Shown: positions 54,273 to 63,145, counted from the first letter of the stretch. The stretch: 64,000 bases of DNA from Echinicola sp. 20G (GCF_015533855.1 NZ_AP024154.1:4160501-4224500); one strand, 5' to 3'. Notes: generated by a model from the letters alone, not told the origin. Program-made: numbers and translations.

Positions 54273-55043
54273 ATGAATTTTCTAATACTCTGGAAAGACT
54301 TGCGGTTGTTCATCGGTAAGAACCCTAAACCAACCAAAGGGCATAGCCATCCGATCATCCAGCTAGTGGTAGCCACGTCTGGAAAATTTAGGACTAAAAA
54401 CAAGTACACGAACGAATGGATTTTTGAAAAAGGATTGTTGATCAAATCAAATGTAGGTCACCAGTGTGATGCCACCAATATTCCAATCCTTAGTTTGGAT
54501 ATAGAGCCTGACTCAGCATTGGGCGGATGGGTAAATTCTAAAATCTTAAAAAGTGAAGATATCATTTCTTATCCCTCGGATTTATTTGGGCAGATTGATT
54601 TTGAGTTGTTGAAAGACTATCTACATAATAAAAATTGGGTTGCCGTGCGATCCATGCTTGAAGCTATTTTCCAGTTTGGCCATAAATATGAACACCAGAA
54701 GAAGGATGAGCGAATTTCGGACGTATTAAATTATATCCACAGAAACATACATTCACTCCTCACCACAAAAGAACTTTCAGAAATTGCCTTTCTAAGTGAA
54801 AGTCGGTTGCTTCACCTGTTTAAAGTTGAAGTTGGGTTGCCGATCAGGAACTACATTTTATGGTATCGCTTAAAGGTAGCTTTTGAGCAGTATATTGGTG
54901 GCCACTCTATGACGGAGGCATCTCACACTGCAGGTTTTTCAGACCAATCCCATTTTACCCGAACTAGCCTCAAAATGATAGGCGTTACTCCTTCCACCAT
55001 ACTTAAGAATAGCAAATTCATTCAAGTTTCCTTCTTAGATTAA
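54273..55043 (+). CDS. AraC-family transcriptional regulator
   Basis: A 256-residue protein. The N-terminal half is a cupin-like sensing domain (HSHPIIQLVVATSGKFRT). The C-terminal half is a double helix-turn-helix of AraC type (TTKELSEIAFLSESRLLHLFK and MTEASHTAGFSDQSHFTR). The oxidoreductase gene starts 32 bp downstream, so it probably regulates that gene and itself. It is an ordinary AraC-plus-enzyme pair within the cassette region. Confidence 0.88.
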   Translation: MNFLILWKDLRLFIGKNPKPTKGHSHPIIQLVVATSGKFRTKNKYTNEWIFEKGLLIKSNVGHQCDATNIPILSLDIEPDSALGGWVNSKILKSEDIISYPSDLFGQIDFELLKDYLHNKNWVAVRSMLEAIFQFGHKYEHQKKDERISDVLNYIHRNIHSLLTTKELSEIAFLSESRLLHLFKVEVGLPIRNYILWYRLKVAFEQYIGGHSMTEASHTAGFSDQSHFTRTSLKMIGVTPSTILKNSKFIQVSFLD

Positions 55044-55075
55044 TTCCAGTTTTGTATCAAACATTAAATGATACA

Positions 55076-56068
55076 ATGATGAAGTACAAAAGTGTGGTTT
55101 TAACTAAGAGAGGTGGACCTGAGGTTCTCCAGGTTGAGGAGAAAACACTGAGATCTCCTCAAAATAAAGAAGTACAAATATCTATTAAAGCATGCGGTGT
55201 GGGTAGAACCGATGTTGCCATGCGATATGGATATTATCCGTTTGCCCCAAAGATTCCGTTTGTGCCTGGCTACGAAATTGTCGGGGAAATAACAGCCATA
55301 GGTTCGGAAGTTTCTCAATTCAAGACAGGAGACTTAGTTGCTGCGCTTACTGTATATGGAGGGTACTCTGAGTTCATCATCCTGAAAGAGGAAGACCTGA
55401 TCTCTGTTCCAAAAGATATAGCGCCAGAAAAGGCCGTATCCATAATTCTCAATTATTGCACAGCCTACCAGATCTTGTTTAGAACTTTGAAAGTAAAAAA
55501 GGGAGATTCTGTTTTGATAACTGGAGCAAGCGGGGGGGTGGGGTCAGCACTCATTGATATCGGTAAACATATAGAATTAAAAATGTTCGGTCTTTCATCT
55601 TTAAAAAAGCAAGATAGGCTTATCGAGCAGGGTGTAATTCCAATCGACTACAACTCCAAGACTTGGACGGATAAATTATCTGAGTTCCAGCCTGAAGGGC
55701 TTGATTTTGTAATAGACGGAATTGGTGGAAAGTATATTGACCAAGGTTTCAAAGTCTTAAAACCAAGGGGTATACTTGCTGAGTATGGATACCCTAATTT
55801 CTTGGGAATGATCACAGGAATCATAAAGATTAACATTCGCAATCTCATTCCAAACTCAAAGAAGGGAGCTTTTTATGGGATTTCTGCTAACTATAAGAAG
55901 AATAAAAAGTTAATCCATGAAGATCTGATAAGGTTGTTTGAAATGCTTCAAAGTGGAAAGATCAATCCAGTTATCAGTCATAAATTCCATGTTTTGGAGG
56001 CACAATCGGCAAACAAAAAACTTGAGGAAGGAAACGTCATTGGTAAAATTGTTCTTGTGAATGATTGA
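55076..56068 (+). CDS. Medium-chain dehydrogenase/reductase (quinone oxidoreductase-like)
   Basis: About 330 residues from ATG 55076 (MMKYKSVVLTKRGGPEVLQV); a second Met follows at once. The GroES-like N-terminal domain is followed by a Rossmann domain with VLITGASGGVGSALIDIG. The zinc ligands of alcohol dehydrogenases are absent, so it belongs to the zinc-free NADPH quinone oxidoreductase or enoyl-reductase branch. It likely reduces a quinone or an alpha,beta-unsaturated carbonyl. It lies in one operon with the AraC regulator. Confidence 0.87.
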   Translation: MMKYKSVVLTKRGGPEVLQVEEKTLRSPQNKEVQISIKACGVGRTDVAMRYGYYPFAPKIPFVPGYEIVGEITAIGSEVSQFKTGDLVAALTVYGGYSEFIILKEEDLISVPKDIAPEKAVSIILNYCTAYQILFRTLKVKKGDSVLITGASGGVGSALIDIGKHIELKMFGLSSLKKQDRLIEQGVIPIDYNSKTWTDKLSEFQPEGLDFVIDGIGGKYIDQGFKVLKPRGILAEYGYPNFLGMITGIIKINIRNLIPNSKKGAFYGISANYKKNKKLIHEDLIRLFEMLQSGKINPVISHKFHVLEAQSANKKLEEGNVIGKIVLVND

Positions 56069-57005
56069 GCTATGACCCTAACTAAAGCCAATAATGGCTT
56101 ATATTACAAAGGGTGGACAGTTTTTTCGAAAGTTTGGTGTTTCCAGCAAGCTATGTCTAAGTGGATTAGAAGGCAGCTCAGAAATGCCCCTGTATGGGTG
56201 AAGAAGTATTCTTCACCCATATATCCTGGGAATTTGCAATTCTATTTTGCCCAAAAAATAGTAATCTTTAGAACAGGCAATGCTAAAGAGGGCCGTCATG
56301 GTGGTAATGTCTAGGGAACAGCCTGTAGATATGATGGTTTTGGTGTGGAAAGGACAGGGGCTGTCCTTCAAACTGGCTACTCGCTAATTCCGATAGCTCG
56401 GAACTACCGACTGTTTTCTTTACGCTCGCCCCCCTATGGATGCTCCGAAGCCTACTAGAGGTATAGTAGAGGATACGTAGACTTTTGGCTAAAATCTTAG
56501 AAAAAATGGTATTTTTTGAAGAGGGTTTTATTGGGCAATGTCTAGGGATTGTTAGGACTTTATATTGTGGCTTTTGGAGGAGGAAAGGGGAGGGGCATGG
56601 GGCCAAGCGAGCTAAAAATATTTGGTGAGCAAAACCGCGGACTTCTATCAATGCCTGATAAATCCCGTAGGTAAAATACTAACCTTTAGTACCTGAAATG
56701 AGCGTGCTTATACTCCTTATATGCCATTTGCAAGAACGTTGTTTATATTACAACCTTTTGGAATTGTTGACGTGTTATTTAGTTAAATAGCTGTAAATAA
56801 CAAACACGGGAAAAAGGGTTATTTTTTCATCAGACGTTGATGGAGGACTTTTATTGTTTTCAGAGCGCAATAACCATGGTAAAAGGTTTTTCTAGGGAAC
56901 TTCTGTACACGATAATTTGGATTACAAAAATAGTTTTAAAACATAAATAGAGGCTAGAAAAACACTTTTGAAATAAAAATTAGATAAACCAAAATTAATA
57001 ACTGA
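56069..57005. other. Gene-poor stretch with R1 and attC-like fragments
   Basis: About 940 bp without a convincing gene. At 56192-56242 a hairpin (GGGTGAAG with CTTCACCC) precedes GGAATTTGCAATTCT, the same beginning as the R1 units, but the rest of R1 is absent. At 56715-56745 TATATGCCATTTGCAAG plus AACGTTGT matches the right end of the palindrome at 52986. A 122-codon leftward frame at 56283-56651 has no family likeness and is probably accidental. Confidence 0.45.
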
Positions 57006-57395
57006 ATGAAAAATAGAAAAGGCAATTTTGGAGAAACAGTGAATTCATCCATAAGTAAATTTATTTTTATAATATTTCTTTTGATTTCTACACTATCCTG
57101 TACACCAGTTCAGTATGGATTTGATGCAAGGGAGAATAGCAAATTTTCAACATTTGATAATTTAGGGGTTTCTAAAGAAGATTTTATAAAAGAATATGGC
57201 TTTCCAACAAATAAGGGGATGTATCAAGAAGCATCAGTCACAAAAGTTGAAAAATTATACTACACAGAAAAAGTTAAAGATTTTTTAGTTACCACAAGAT
57301 TTATTTTTGTAAACGATATTCTAGAGCAAATGGAAAGGGTGGAAACAATAAATAATTTTACTGACACCCGAGGACAAGTAGAAAGGACACGATAA
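57006..57395 (+). CDS. Small lipoprotein of unknown function
   Basis: A 129-residue protein. The N-terminus FIFIIFLLISTLSC is a lipoprotein signal, with a longer charged head than usual (MKNRKGNFGETVNSS); an internal start is not available before the signal. The mature part reads FGVSKEDFIKEYGFP-like (LGVSKEDFIKEYG) and is small and basic. No family is recognised. It lies just before a REP-like half element and R1 copy C. Confidence 0.65.
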   Translation: MKNRKGNFGETVNSSISKFIFIIFLLISTLSCTPVQYGFDARENSKFSTFDNLGVSKEDFIKEYGFPTNKGMYQEASVTKVEKLYYTEKVKDFLVTTRFIFVNDILEQMERVETINNFTDTRGQVERTR

Positions 57396-57463
57396 GGAAG
57401 GACTGCAATTGGATAACATTTGATCTCTCAACTGGGTAGGACAACAGGGGTAATTGTTTATTG

Positions 57464-57506
57464 GAGATGAGATTGCTTCTCCCGGCCCACCGGGATCGCA
57501 ATGACG
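57464..57506. repeat. Half copy of the REP-like element
   Basis: GAGATGAGATTGCTTCTCCC followed by GATCGCAATGACG matches the right half of the REP-like elements at 38798 and 44279. It shows that this family extends into the AT-rich region. Confidence 0.55.
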
Positions 57507-57562
57507 CTTATGGGTGGCTTCCCCCGACTGGGTGAAGAATGCTTTTTCACTCAAATATCCTT

Positions 57563-58129
57563 GGAATTTGCAATTCCTGTTCCCTGATTGTTTTAATAAA
57601 GGATTAGGCCATGGTATTACCTATTCGCTACCCACCATGTTTGAAACATTTTCCATTGGCACTTTTGGTCATTCTTTTACATCTACTTCCTGCCTTGGTG
57701 GTACCGGAACATCAAGCAGAAGAAGCCGCCCTGGGTTGGGGAGATGGTTTTGTGGTGTTAGCTATTTGGCGGAGTTATGTTATTAGTTTCACTTTCAGCC
57801 TTGGTTGAGGAGTCTGTCTTGGTTACATATACCGTCTGGCCATATGCCTGGGCTAATGCAATAAATAAAGTAAGAGTAGGTGTTTTAAGTAAGTATTTTT
57901 TCATTCAGATAGACTTATTGGGGCTATAAACTTTTAAAGATAGATGTTTTGAAGTAGGTGATAATTATTCTATGTAGGGTGTTTCATTTGTTTTTCCTAT
58001 TTATTAGTTTTAGTGGATATGTTCAATTGTCAATGTTTACAAGTGTTAGATAAGCGTTTGAAATTAGTGGAGTGAGCTTCAAGTAACTTGGATTAGAGGG
58101 TGTATTCGCTATGCATTTATATACTCGTT
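57563..58129. repeat. R1 repeat unit, copy C
   Basis: It starts GGAATTTGCAATTCC and ends CTCGTT (GTT 58127-58129). The last 140 bp (57990 on) keep the exact length seen in A and B, although the left core is degraded (GTTTTTC). It is followed by the intact DUF1835 gene. Confidence 0.75.
57628..57905 (-). pseudogene. Broken DUF5763-type gene in R1 copy C
   Basis: The signal-peptide codons and a piece of the VYVTKT segment remain, but the Cys domain between them and the linker is deleted. The C-terminal DUF5763 codons survive near 57635-57720 without an open frame through the gene. It is a decayed copy of 48767-49174. Confidence 0.8.
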
Positions 58130-58149
58130 TTAGCACTTAAATAAGAATC

Positions 58150-58965
58150 ATGGCATCAGAGAGAATCCATATCGTTTTTGGAGAATCTGCTAAAAGCATT
58201 CTCCTTGCTAGTAATGAGATGTCAGAGCTTATCGATTCTGTAGTTAGTCTAAATGATGACTTGAGGCTTGGTCCAATAACCAATTTGGAGAAATCAGACT
58301 CCAGGTTCAGAAGACAGGATTGGTTAACTAGCACTTTGCCATGCCAAGAAGATGCGGAATATTTAAGTTCCAACGTTGCCGGAGACTTTGAAAAGATTCA
58401 AAACATAAGGGAAGAATTAAAGAATAAACCAGAAATATTTATTTGGTCCGGAAGGGCAACACTTGATAGGCTAGCTACAGCTAGATTAGTCTATGAGCTA
58501 CGTGATTTTTATACTCATCTTATAATTACCGATCTCCCAAACATTAAAATAAAATCGAAATTTGGCCATAGTTATGTTCCAGATTCTTTAGTGGTTATGC
58601 ATCCTGAAGATGTTCATTTACTTAGTAAGTATTTTAGAAAAATTACCAAAGAAGAATGCGAAGAGTGGACAAGCATGTGGATACGACTTGCTAATGAAAA
58701 TGGATTAGTAAGAGCTGCACAAACAATGGGAGAGATTGAATCAAAAGAGGTGGTTTATTTTGACGAAATACTACTATCAAAATGCACTGAAAATTTTTTA
58801 AAGGCTGCAAGAGTTGTTGGTGAAACTTTAGTTGACATAGGATTTGAAGCTAGTGATAAAACGCTTAATTGGCGTCTAATCCATCTAGCAAAAATTAAAG
58901 AATTAAATTTTGAAGGAAAATTAAATTGTCTTAGAGAGTATAAAGTAAAACGTACTAAAAAATAG
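58150..58965 (+). CDS. DUF1835-domain protein
   Basis: A 271-residue protein. The N-terminal DUF1835 domain reads IHIVFGESAKSILLASNEM ... VVSLNDDLRLGPIT, and a DUF3658-like C-terminal part follows (WTSMWIRLANENGLVRA). Such proteins are widespread and unexplained. No signal peptide is seen. The first 20 codons and upstream DNA are duplicated at 52096, after R1 copy B. It begins 21 bp after the end of R1 copy C. Confidence 0.82.
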   Translation: MASERIHIVFGESAKSILLASNEMSELIDSVVSLNDDLRLGPITNLEKSDSRFRRQDWLTSTLPCQEDAEYLSSNVAGDFEKIQNIREELKNKPEIFIWSGRATLDRLATARLVYELRDFYTHLIITDLPNIKIKSKFGHSYVPDSLVVMHPEDVHLLSKYFRKITKEECEEWTSMWIRLANENGLVRAAQTMGEIESKEVVYFDEILLSKCTENFLKAARVVGETLVDIGFEASDKTLNWRLIHLAKIKELNFEGKLNCLREYKVKRTKK

Positions 58966-58978
58966 TTTAAGCTGCTTT

Positions 58979-59004
58979 CTAATGCAGTTTAGACTGAGCA
59001 TTAG
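58979..59004 (+). terminator. Hairpin after the DUF1835 gene
   Basis: CTAATGC and GCATTAG form a 7-bp stem around a 12-base loop, 14 bp after the stop codon. It is a weak terminator candidate. Confidence 0.45.
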
Positions 59005-59040
59005 CAATAATTAAGAATATTAATCAATAAATTTTATATT

Positions 59041-60087
59041 ATGTCTTTATCAAAAACTTTTCCTTTTTTATTTCTTACTCTACTATTTTACCCCCTCCAA
59101 AAATCAAATGCTTGTACAAGGTTTGTCTATTGCGGTAAAGATCATCTGGTCTTTACCGCTCGATCTATGGATTGGTTTGAAGATGTACATAGTGATTTAT
59201 GGTTCTATCCGAGAGGAATGAAAAAAGACGGTGGGGTAGGAAAAGGCTCAATACATTGGATTTCTAAATATGCAAGTGTAACGGTTTCAGGTTATGATAT
59301 AGGAACTGTTGATGGATTAAATGAAAAAGGACTAGTGGCCAATCTATTATATTTATCAGAAACTGATTTTGGAAATTCTGGAGATAAACCTGGTTTATCT
59401 GTCGGTGCTTGGGCTCAATTTGTCCTAGATAATTATGCTACTGTAGACGAGGCTATTGAAAATTTGAAGACGGAACCATTTAGGATAATTGCTAGTACAC
59501 TTCCAAGTGGCCATGCACCAGGTCTTCATCTTTCATTATCAGACAAAACAGGTAATTCTGGAATATTAGAGTATATCAATGGAAAATTGATCATTCATAA
59601 GGGAAAGGAACATGCTGTAATGACAAATTCTCCTACTTATGACCAACAAATAGCATTAAATGCTTATTGGGAAAATATAGGTGGAATGAAAATGTTACCT
59701 GGCACTAACAGAGCCAGCGATAGATATGTTCGAGCATCATTTTACAGTAAAGCTCTTCCTGAATTTGAAGATAACCGTTTAGCCGTTTCAGCTACTTTCA
59801 GTGTAATTCGAAACGTATCTGTTCCGCTAGGAATTACTGACCCCGACCAACCTAATATTGCTTCTACTATTTGGAGAAGTGTTTCTGACCATAAGAATTT
59901 AATATACTTTTATGAATCGGCCATTTCACCAAATACTTTTTGGGTTGATTTAAAAAAGTTTGATTTTTCAACAACCAAAGTGCCAAAGAAAATTGATTTG
60001 GATGGCCATCCAATTTTAACAGGTGAGGTATCTGATAAATTTGTTGAAGCCAAGCCTTTCAAATGGTTAGCACCAGGTAAAAATTAA
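59041..60087 (+). CDS. Linear amide C-N hydrolase (choloylglycine hydrolase family), exported
   Basis: A 348-residue Ntn-hydrolase. The signal peptide (FPFLFLTLLFYPLQKSNA) ends just before Cys25, which becomes the N-terminal nucleophile. The family residues Arg41 and Asp44 are in FTARSMDW, and the Asn motif is in GLNEKGLVANLLYL. The family includes penicillin V acylases, bile-salt hydrolases and N-acyl homoserine lactone acylases. An export signal points to an extracellular or periplasmic amide substrate. A quorum-quenching role is possible but not shown. It is 75 bp after the DUF1835 gene. Confidence 0.88.
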   Translation: MSLSKTFPFLFLTLLFYPLQKSNACTRFVYCGKDHLVFTARSMDWFEDVHSDLWFYPRGMKKDGGVGKGSIHWISKYASVTVSGYDIGTVDGLNEKGLVANLLYLSETDFGNSGDKPGLSVGAWAQFVLDNYATVDEAIENLKTEPFRIIASTLPSGHAPGLHLSLSDKTGNSGILEYINGKLIIHKGKEHAVMTNSPTYDQQIALNAYWENIGGMKMLPGTNRASDRYVRASFYSKALPEFEDNRLAVSATFSVIRNVSVPLGITDPDQPNIASTIWRSVSDHKNLIYFYESAISPNTFWVDLKKFDFSTTKVPKKIDLDGHPILTGEVSDKFVEAKPFKWLAPGKN

Positions 60088-60143
60088 AATTCAAAATAAC
60101 TATTGCACCCTAGGCTAAGTATGCCACATCGCCTTAGTATCAA

Positions 60144-60774
60144 GGAATTTGTAATTCTCGTTTCGTATTGTATTGCTAAAATGATGAATAACCGATATTA
60201 TCATTTTATTATATATTTTACACTCCATGCTGAAAATATCAGACGTTGACGCTTTTGGTCATTCTTTTACATCGGCATCCTGCCTTGGTGGTGCCAGAAC
60301 AGCGAATGGAAGTAACCCATGGTTGGAGAGATGATTTTGTGGTGCTGCCTTTTGACGGAGTAACTTTACTTGTTTCAATAGCGGTTTTAGCGGGTAGACT
60401 GGTCTTATTACTCGTCACTTCTGAACTAGGCTTGCGCATACTACAAGCGGTATAATCTTTCTTTTTGGCATCTGTTAGTTGGAGGCTTCTTGAACTATAC
60501 TTTAAATACTTGCAGGAGGATTTATGGTATTTGGTGCCTGACTTGGTTATATAAACCGTCTTACCATATGCCTGGGTAAATGCAATAAATTTAGTGAGGT
60601 AGAGTAGGAGTAGGTGTATTGAAGTAGGTGATAATTATCCCAAATGGGGTGTTTTATTTATTTCACCTATTTCTTAGTTTTCATGTAAATGTTTAGAAGA
60701 GTTTGAAATTAGGTAAATGAGCTTCAAGTAACTTGGATTAGAGAGTGTATACGCAATGCGTTTATATGCTCGTT
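60144..60774. repeat. R1 repeat unit, copy D
   Basis: It starts GGAATTTGTAATTCT and ends CTCGTT (GTT 60772-60774). The final attC-like part is 114 bp instead of 140 owing to an internal deletion. The left core reads ATTTCAC. Different genes follow it than follow A to C. Confidence 0.75.
60228..60617 (-). pseudogene. Broken DUF5763-type gene in R1 copy D
   Basis: It is nearly full length, with the YHKSSCKYL-like segment and DUF5763 cysteines recognisable, but the start codon region is deleted (the first codons of MKKHLL are missing) and the 3' end is altered. It is a decayed copy of 48767-49174. Confidence 0.8.
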
Positions 60775-60830
60775 TATATTATAAATACCATAACTCAGCT
60801 TCAAAGCCATTTATTATTAACTTTGCAAAA

Positions 60831-61208
60831 GTGAAAGAAAGACTGGAAATAAAAAAAATCATTTCAATTCTGTCCGTATTTGGATTGGCATTTTTGCTTT
60901 TGCTTTCACCTTGTAAGGTTCGGAATATTATTCAAGCCGAATTAGGAATTCCCCAAACAAAAGTTCTAAACAAGAGTCAATCTACAATTTCCCAATCAGA
61001 TTGCCAGAATTTTGAGGTTTCTGAAACCGTTCAGGATATTTCAAAACCAACTTTTCAGCTATCAGACTTTCTAATATCCGATGCTTTTAGTTTTGATTTT
61101 ACAATCTATTTACTCAAGCATTCTTTCAACCTTAATGCATCAAGAAGCCAACAAGCCACTGGTGTTCCACTGTATATTCTATATCAGAACCTCAAGGTTT
61201 ATTTGTAA
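60831..61208 (+). CDS. Small membrane-anchored protein of unknown function
   Basis: About 125 residues from GTG 60831 (reads VKERLEIKKIIS); a frame upstream to 60756 runs through the end of R1 copy D and is unlikely to be the start. One hydrophobic segment is visible (IISILSVFGLAFLLLLSPC) with the phrase CKVRNIIQAELGIPQT, followed by a polar tail. No function is known. It lies just before the DoxX gene and is likely in its operon. Confidence 0.6.
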   Translation: MKERLEIKKIISILSVFGLAFLLLLSPCKVRNIIQAELGIPQTKVLNKSQSTISQSDCQNFEVSETVQDISKPTFQLSDFLISDAFSFDFTIYLLKHSFNLNASRSQQATGVPLYILYQNLKVYL

Positions 61209-61277
61209 TTGATTTTCTAAACAAGAAAACTCAAAGCAGTTGCTATTACTGCTATTTATCATTTACAAATATTACTA

Positions 61278-61688
61278 ATGAAATTTCAAGAAAAAACACT
61301 TGAAGTTAGCTACAGGTCTGTAGTTATTCTTCGTATTATGCTAAGCCTGATTTTTATTGTGGCGAGCACCAGTCATTTTTTTAATACCGAAAAAACCGTG
61401 AGCAGGATAGAAAATGCCTCTCTGGGTTTTATTGGGCATATTCTTGGCACACCCGAAACAGCTGTGATTCTATCAGGTGTGGTCATGTTAATTGCTGGTG
61501 TTTCGTTACTTATAGGCTTTAAAACCCGAATCGCTGCAATAATGTTAATTGCAGTTCTAATTCCTATTACGCTAACCATACAAGTTGGACAAATGACAAC
61601 TTTAGGCCCGCTTTTTAAGAATGTTGCCATACTTGGCGGACTTCTTTTTTTCAGTATTAATTCAAATCTAAAAACTCAAAAACAATGA
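61278..61688 (+). CDS. DoxX-family membrane protein
   Basis: A 136-residue protein with four transmembrane helices typical of DoxX/MauE: ILRIMLSLIFIVASTSHF, ILSGVVMLIAGVSLLIGF, IAAIMLIAVLIPITLTI and VAILGGLLFFSI. Such proteins accompany sulfur and quinone redox enzymes. Its stop overlaps the start of the DsrE-like gene by 4 bases, so the two are translationally coupled. It is part of a four-gene unit with DoxDA. Confidence 0.87.
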   Translation: MKFQEKTLEVSYRSVVILRIMLSLIFIVASTSHFFNTEKTVSRIENASLGFIGHILGTPETAVILSGVVMLIAGVSLLIGFKTRIAAIMLIAVLIPITLTIQVGQMTTLGPLFKNVAILGGLLFFSINSNLKTQKQ

Positions 61689-62107
61689 GAAATCCAATCA
61701 TATATATAACAACAATGTTCCTTTTATTATTTGGAACAATCCAATTACATGCACAAGAGATTAATCCAAAAAAGAATAATTATCTAGTGCTTTCTAAAAA
61801 CATACAACAACTTAAATCTGTTCTGCTTACCGCAAATGCATTAGCAAAAGAAGACGCGAGAAGATATGGAGAGTTTTATGTAATCATTTGTGGTAAAACA
61901 GTTAATGAGATAGCAGATAATCCGGATTTTAATGAATTGTTGGAAAAAGCAAAAGCTCAAAATGTAAAAGTTATTGTTTGTGGAATTTCACTTTCAAAAT
62001 TTAACATAAATCCAGAATCCTTGCCAGGTAATCTTGAAATAACACCCAATGGTATTTTATACGGTTTTCAACTTCTTAAGAAAGATTTTATCACTCTTAC
62101 AATCTAA
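61685..62107 (+). CDS. DsrE-like sulfur-relay family protein, exported
   Basis: A 140-residue protein with a signal peptide (YITTMFLLLFGTIQLHAQ). The mature part is a DsrE/DsrF/TusD-like fold: NYLVLSKNIQQLKSVLLTANAL ... FYVIICGKTVNEIADNPDF ... KVIVCGISL. In the family a Cys near the VxxCG loop carries persulfide; here Cys residues lie in IICGK and IVCGI. An exported DsrE-like protein beside DoxX and DoxDA suggests periplasmic sulfane sulfur handling. Confidence 0.83.
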   Translation: MRNPIIYITTMFLLLFGTIQLHAQEINPKKNNYLVLSKNIQQLKSVLLTANALAKEDARRYGEFYVIICGKTVNEIADNPDFNELLEKAKAQNVKVIVCGISLSKFNINPESLPGNLEITPNGILYGFQLLKKDFITLTI

Positions 62108-62113
62108 TAAACT

Positions 62114-63130
62114 ATGAAGAATGTAAGTTTAAAAAATGATGCAGGGCTTCTGGCACTCGCATTAAGGTTAGTAGTAGGTTGGACCTATTTTTCGGCATTT
62201 TGGAGAAGAACTGTATTAGCAGATAAACTTGACCCTGAAGTAGCGGGTTATATTGGTGAAAAATTTAATGCCTTTTTACCTAACGCCTTGGGTATAAAAC
62301 CCATCATACAATACTTGGTGGAAAATCCAGATGTACTTTGGGTTAACATGGTGATTTTCATGGTTGTTGAGGGTATTGTAGGTTTATTTATTATGTTCGG
62401 TTTGTTCACTAGATTAATGAGCATTGGTGTTTTTGGCTTGGCTATGGGAATCCTTTTAGGCTCTGGTTGGATTGGCACAACTTGCCTTGACGAATGGCAA
62501 ATAGGAATTCTAGGAATCGCCACAGGTTTTCTTATATTCTTAACAGGCAGTGGGAAATACTCCTTGGACAATTATCTAATAAAAAACAATTTTGTAATTA
62601 CTAAAAAGAAATGGTTTGCTTGGCTGGGTTCAGGTATTTTGCCAATAAAAGAAAAGGTTTTTCCAAAAGTTGTTTTAATAGGTTCTCTATTTGTTTTAGG
62701 AGTGACTTTAATGACAAACCAAATATTTCACGGCGGCGTATGGGGACCACTCCATAATAAATCGGTAAAGCCAAAATTGGAAATTACAGATGGAAAAATC
62801 AGCGAAAAGAGATTAAGTTTTGATGTTTATAGGACTGAAGGCGTGGATGTTTATGGTTCTTGGGTGATAGGAATTGAATTGTATGACAACAAAAACAACA
62901 CAATTATTGAATATACCCAAGAAGATTTAGCTACCATGGATAAAGAGAGTATCATAAACTATTATGTTTCTAAAATTAAACCAGGTAAGCACAGTTTAAT
63001 TGTTCCATTAGGGGCAAAAGCAAAGCTAAATTTGGATAATGAAGCTTTATCAAGTTTGTCTAAAGGGACATATACGGTTAAAATCACAGACATTAGTGGC
63101 ACTTATTGGGAACATCAATTTAAAAAATAA
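62114..63130 (+). CDS. DoxDA-like protein (thiosulfate:quinone oxidoreductase subunits fused)
   Basis: A 338-residue protein. The N-terminal about 170 residues are a DoxD-type membrane domain (ALALRLVVGWTYFSAFW, MVIFMVVEGIVGLFIMFGLF, VFGLAMGILLGSGWIG, ILGIATGFLIFL). A further helix at about 193 (VVLIGSLFVLGVTLM) leads into a DoxA-like beta-rich domain (KPKLEITDGKISEKRLSFDVYR ... TYTVKITDISGTYWEHQF). In Acidianus, DoxD and DoxA form thiosulfate:quinone oxidoreductase; Bacteroidota have fused versions of unproven activity. It is 6 bp after the DsrE-like gene and ends the operon at a terminator. Confidence 0.85.
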   Translation: MKNVSLKNDAGLLALALRLVVGWTYFSAFWRRTVLADKLDPEVAGYIGEKFNAFLPNALGIKPIIQYLVENPDVLWVNMVIFMVVEGIVGLFIMFGLFTRLMSIGVFGLAMGILLGSGWIGTTCLDEWQIGILGIATGFLIFLTGSGKYSLDNYLIKNNFVITKKKWFAWLGSGILPIKEKVFPKVVLIGSLFVLGVTLMTNQIFHGGVWGPLHNKSVKPKLEITDGKISEKRLSFDVYRTEGVDVYGSWVIGIELYDNKNNTIIEYTQEDLATMDKESIINYYVSKIKPGKHSLIVPLGAKAKLNLDNEALSSLSKGTYTVKITDISGTYWEHQFKK

Positions 63131-63145
63131 TAAAAGCTAATGAGT

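Noticed and set aside
56283..56651. 122-codon leftward frame
   Set aside because: Composition and content look like read-through of intergenic repeats; no start signal or domain.
48689..60774. R1 copies considered as a CRISPR array or a transposon
   Set aside because: Copies are hundreds of bases long, irregularly spaced and lack short uniform spacers. No transposase and no terminal inverted repeats bounding the whole unit were found.
60756..60830. Upstream ATG start for the small membrane protein at 60831
   Set aside because: It runs through the conserved end of R1 copy D, which precedes different genes in other copies, so those codons are unlikely to be translated as part of this protein.
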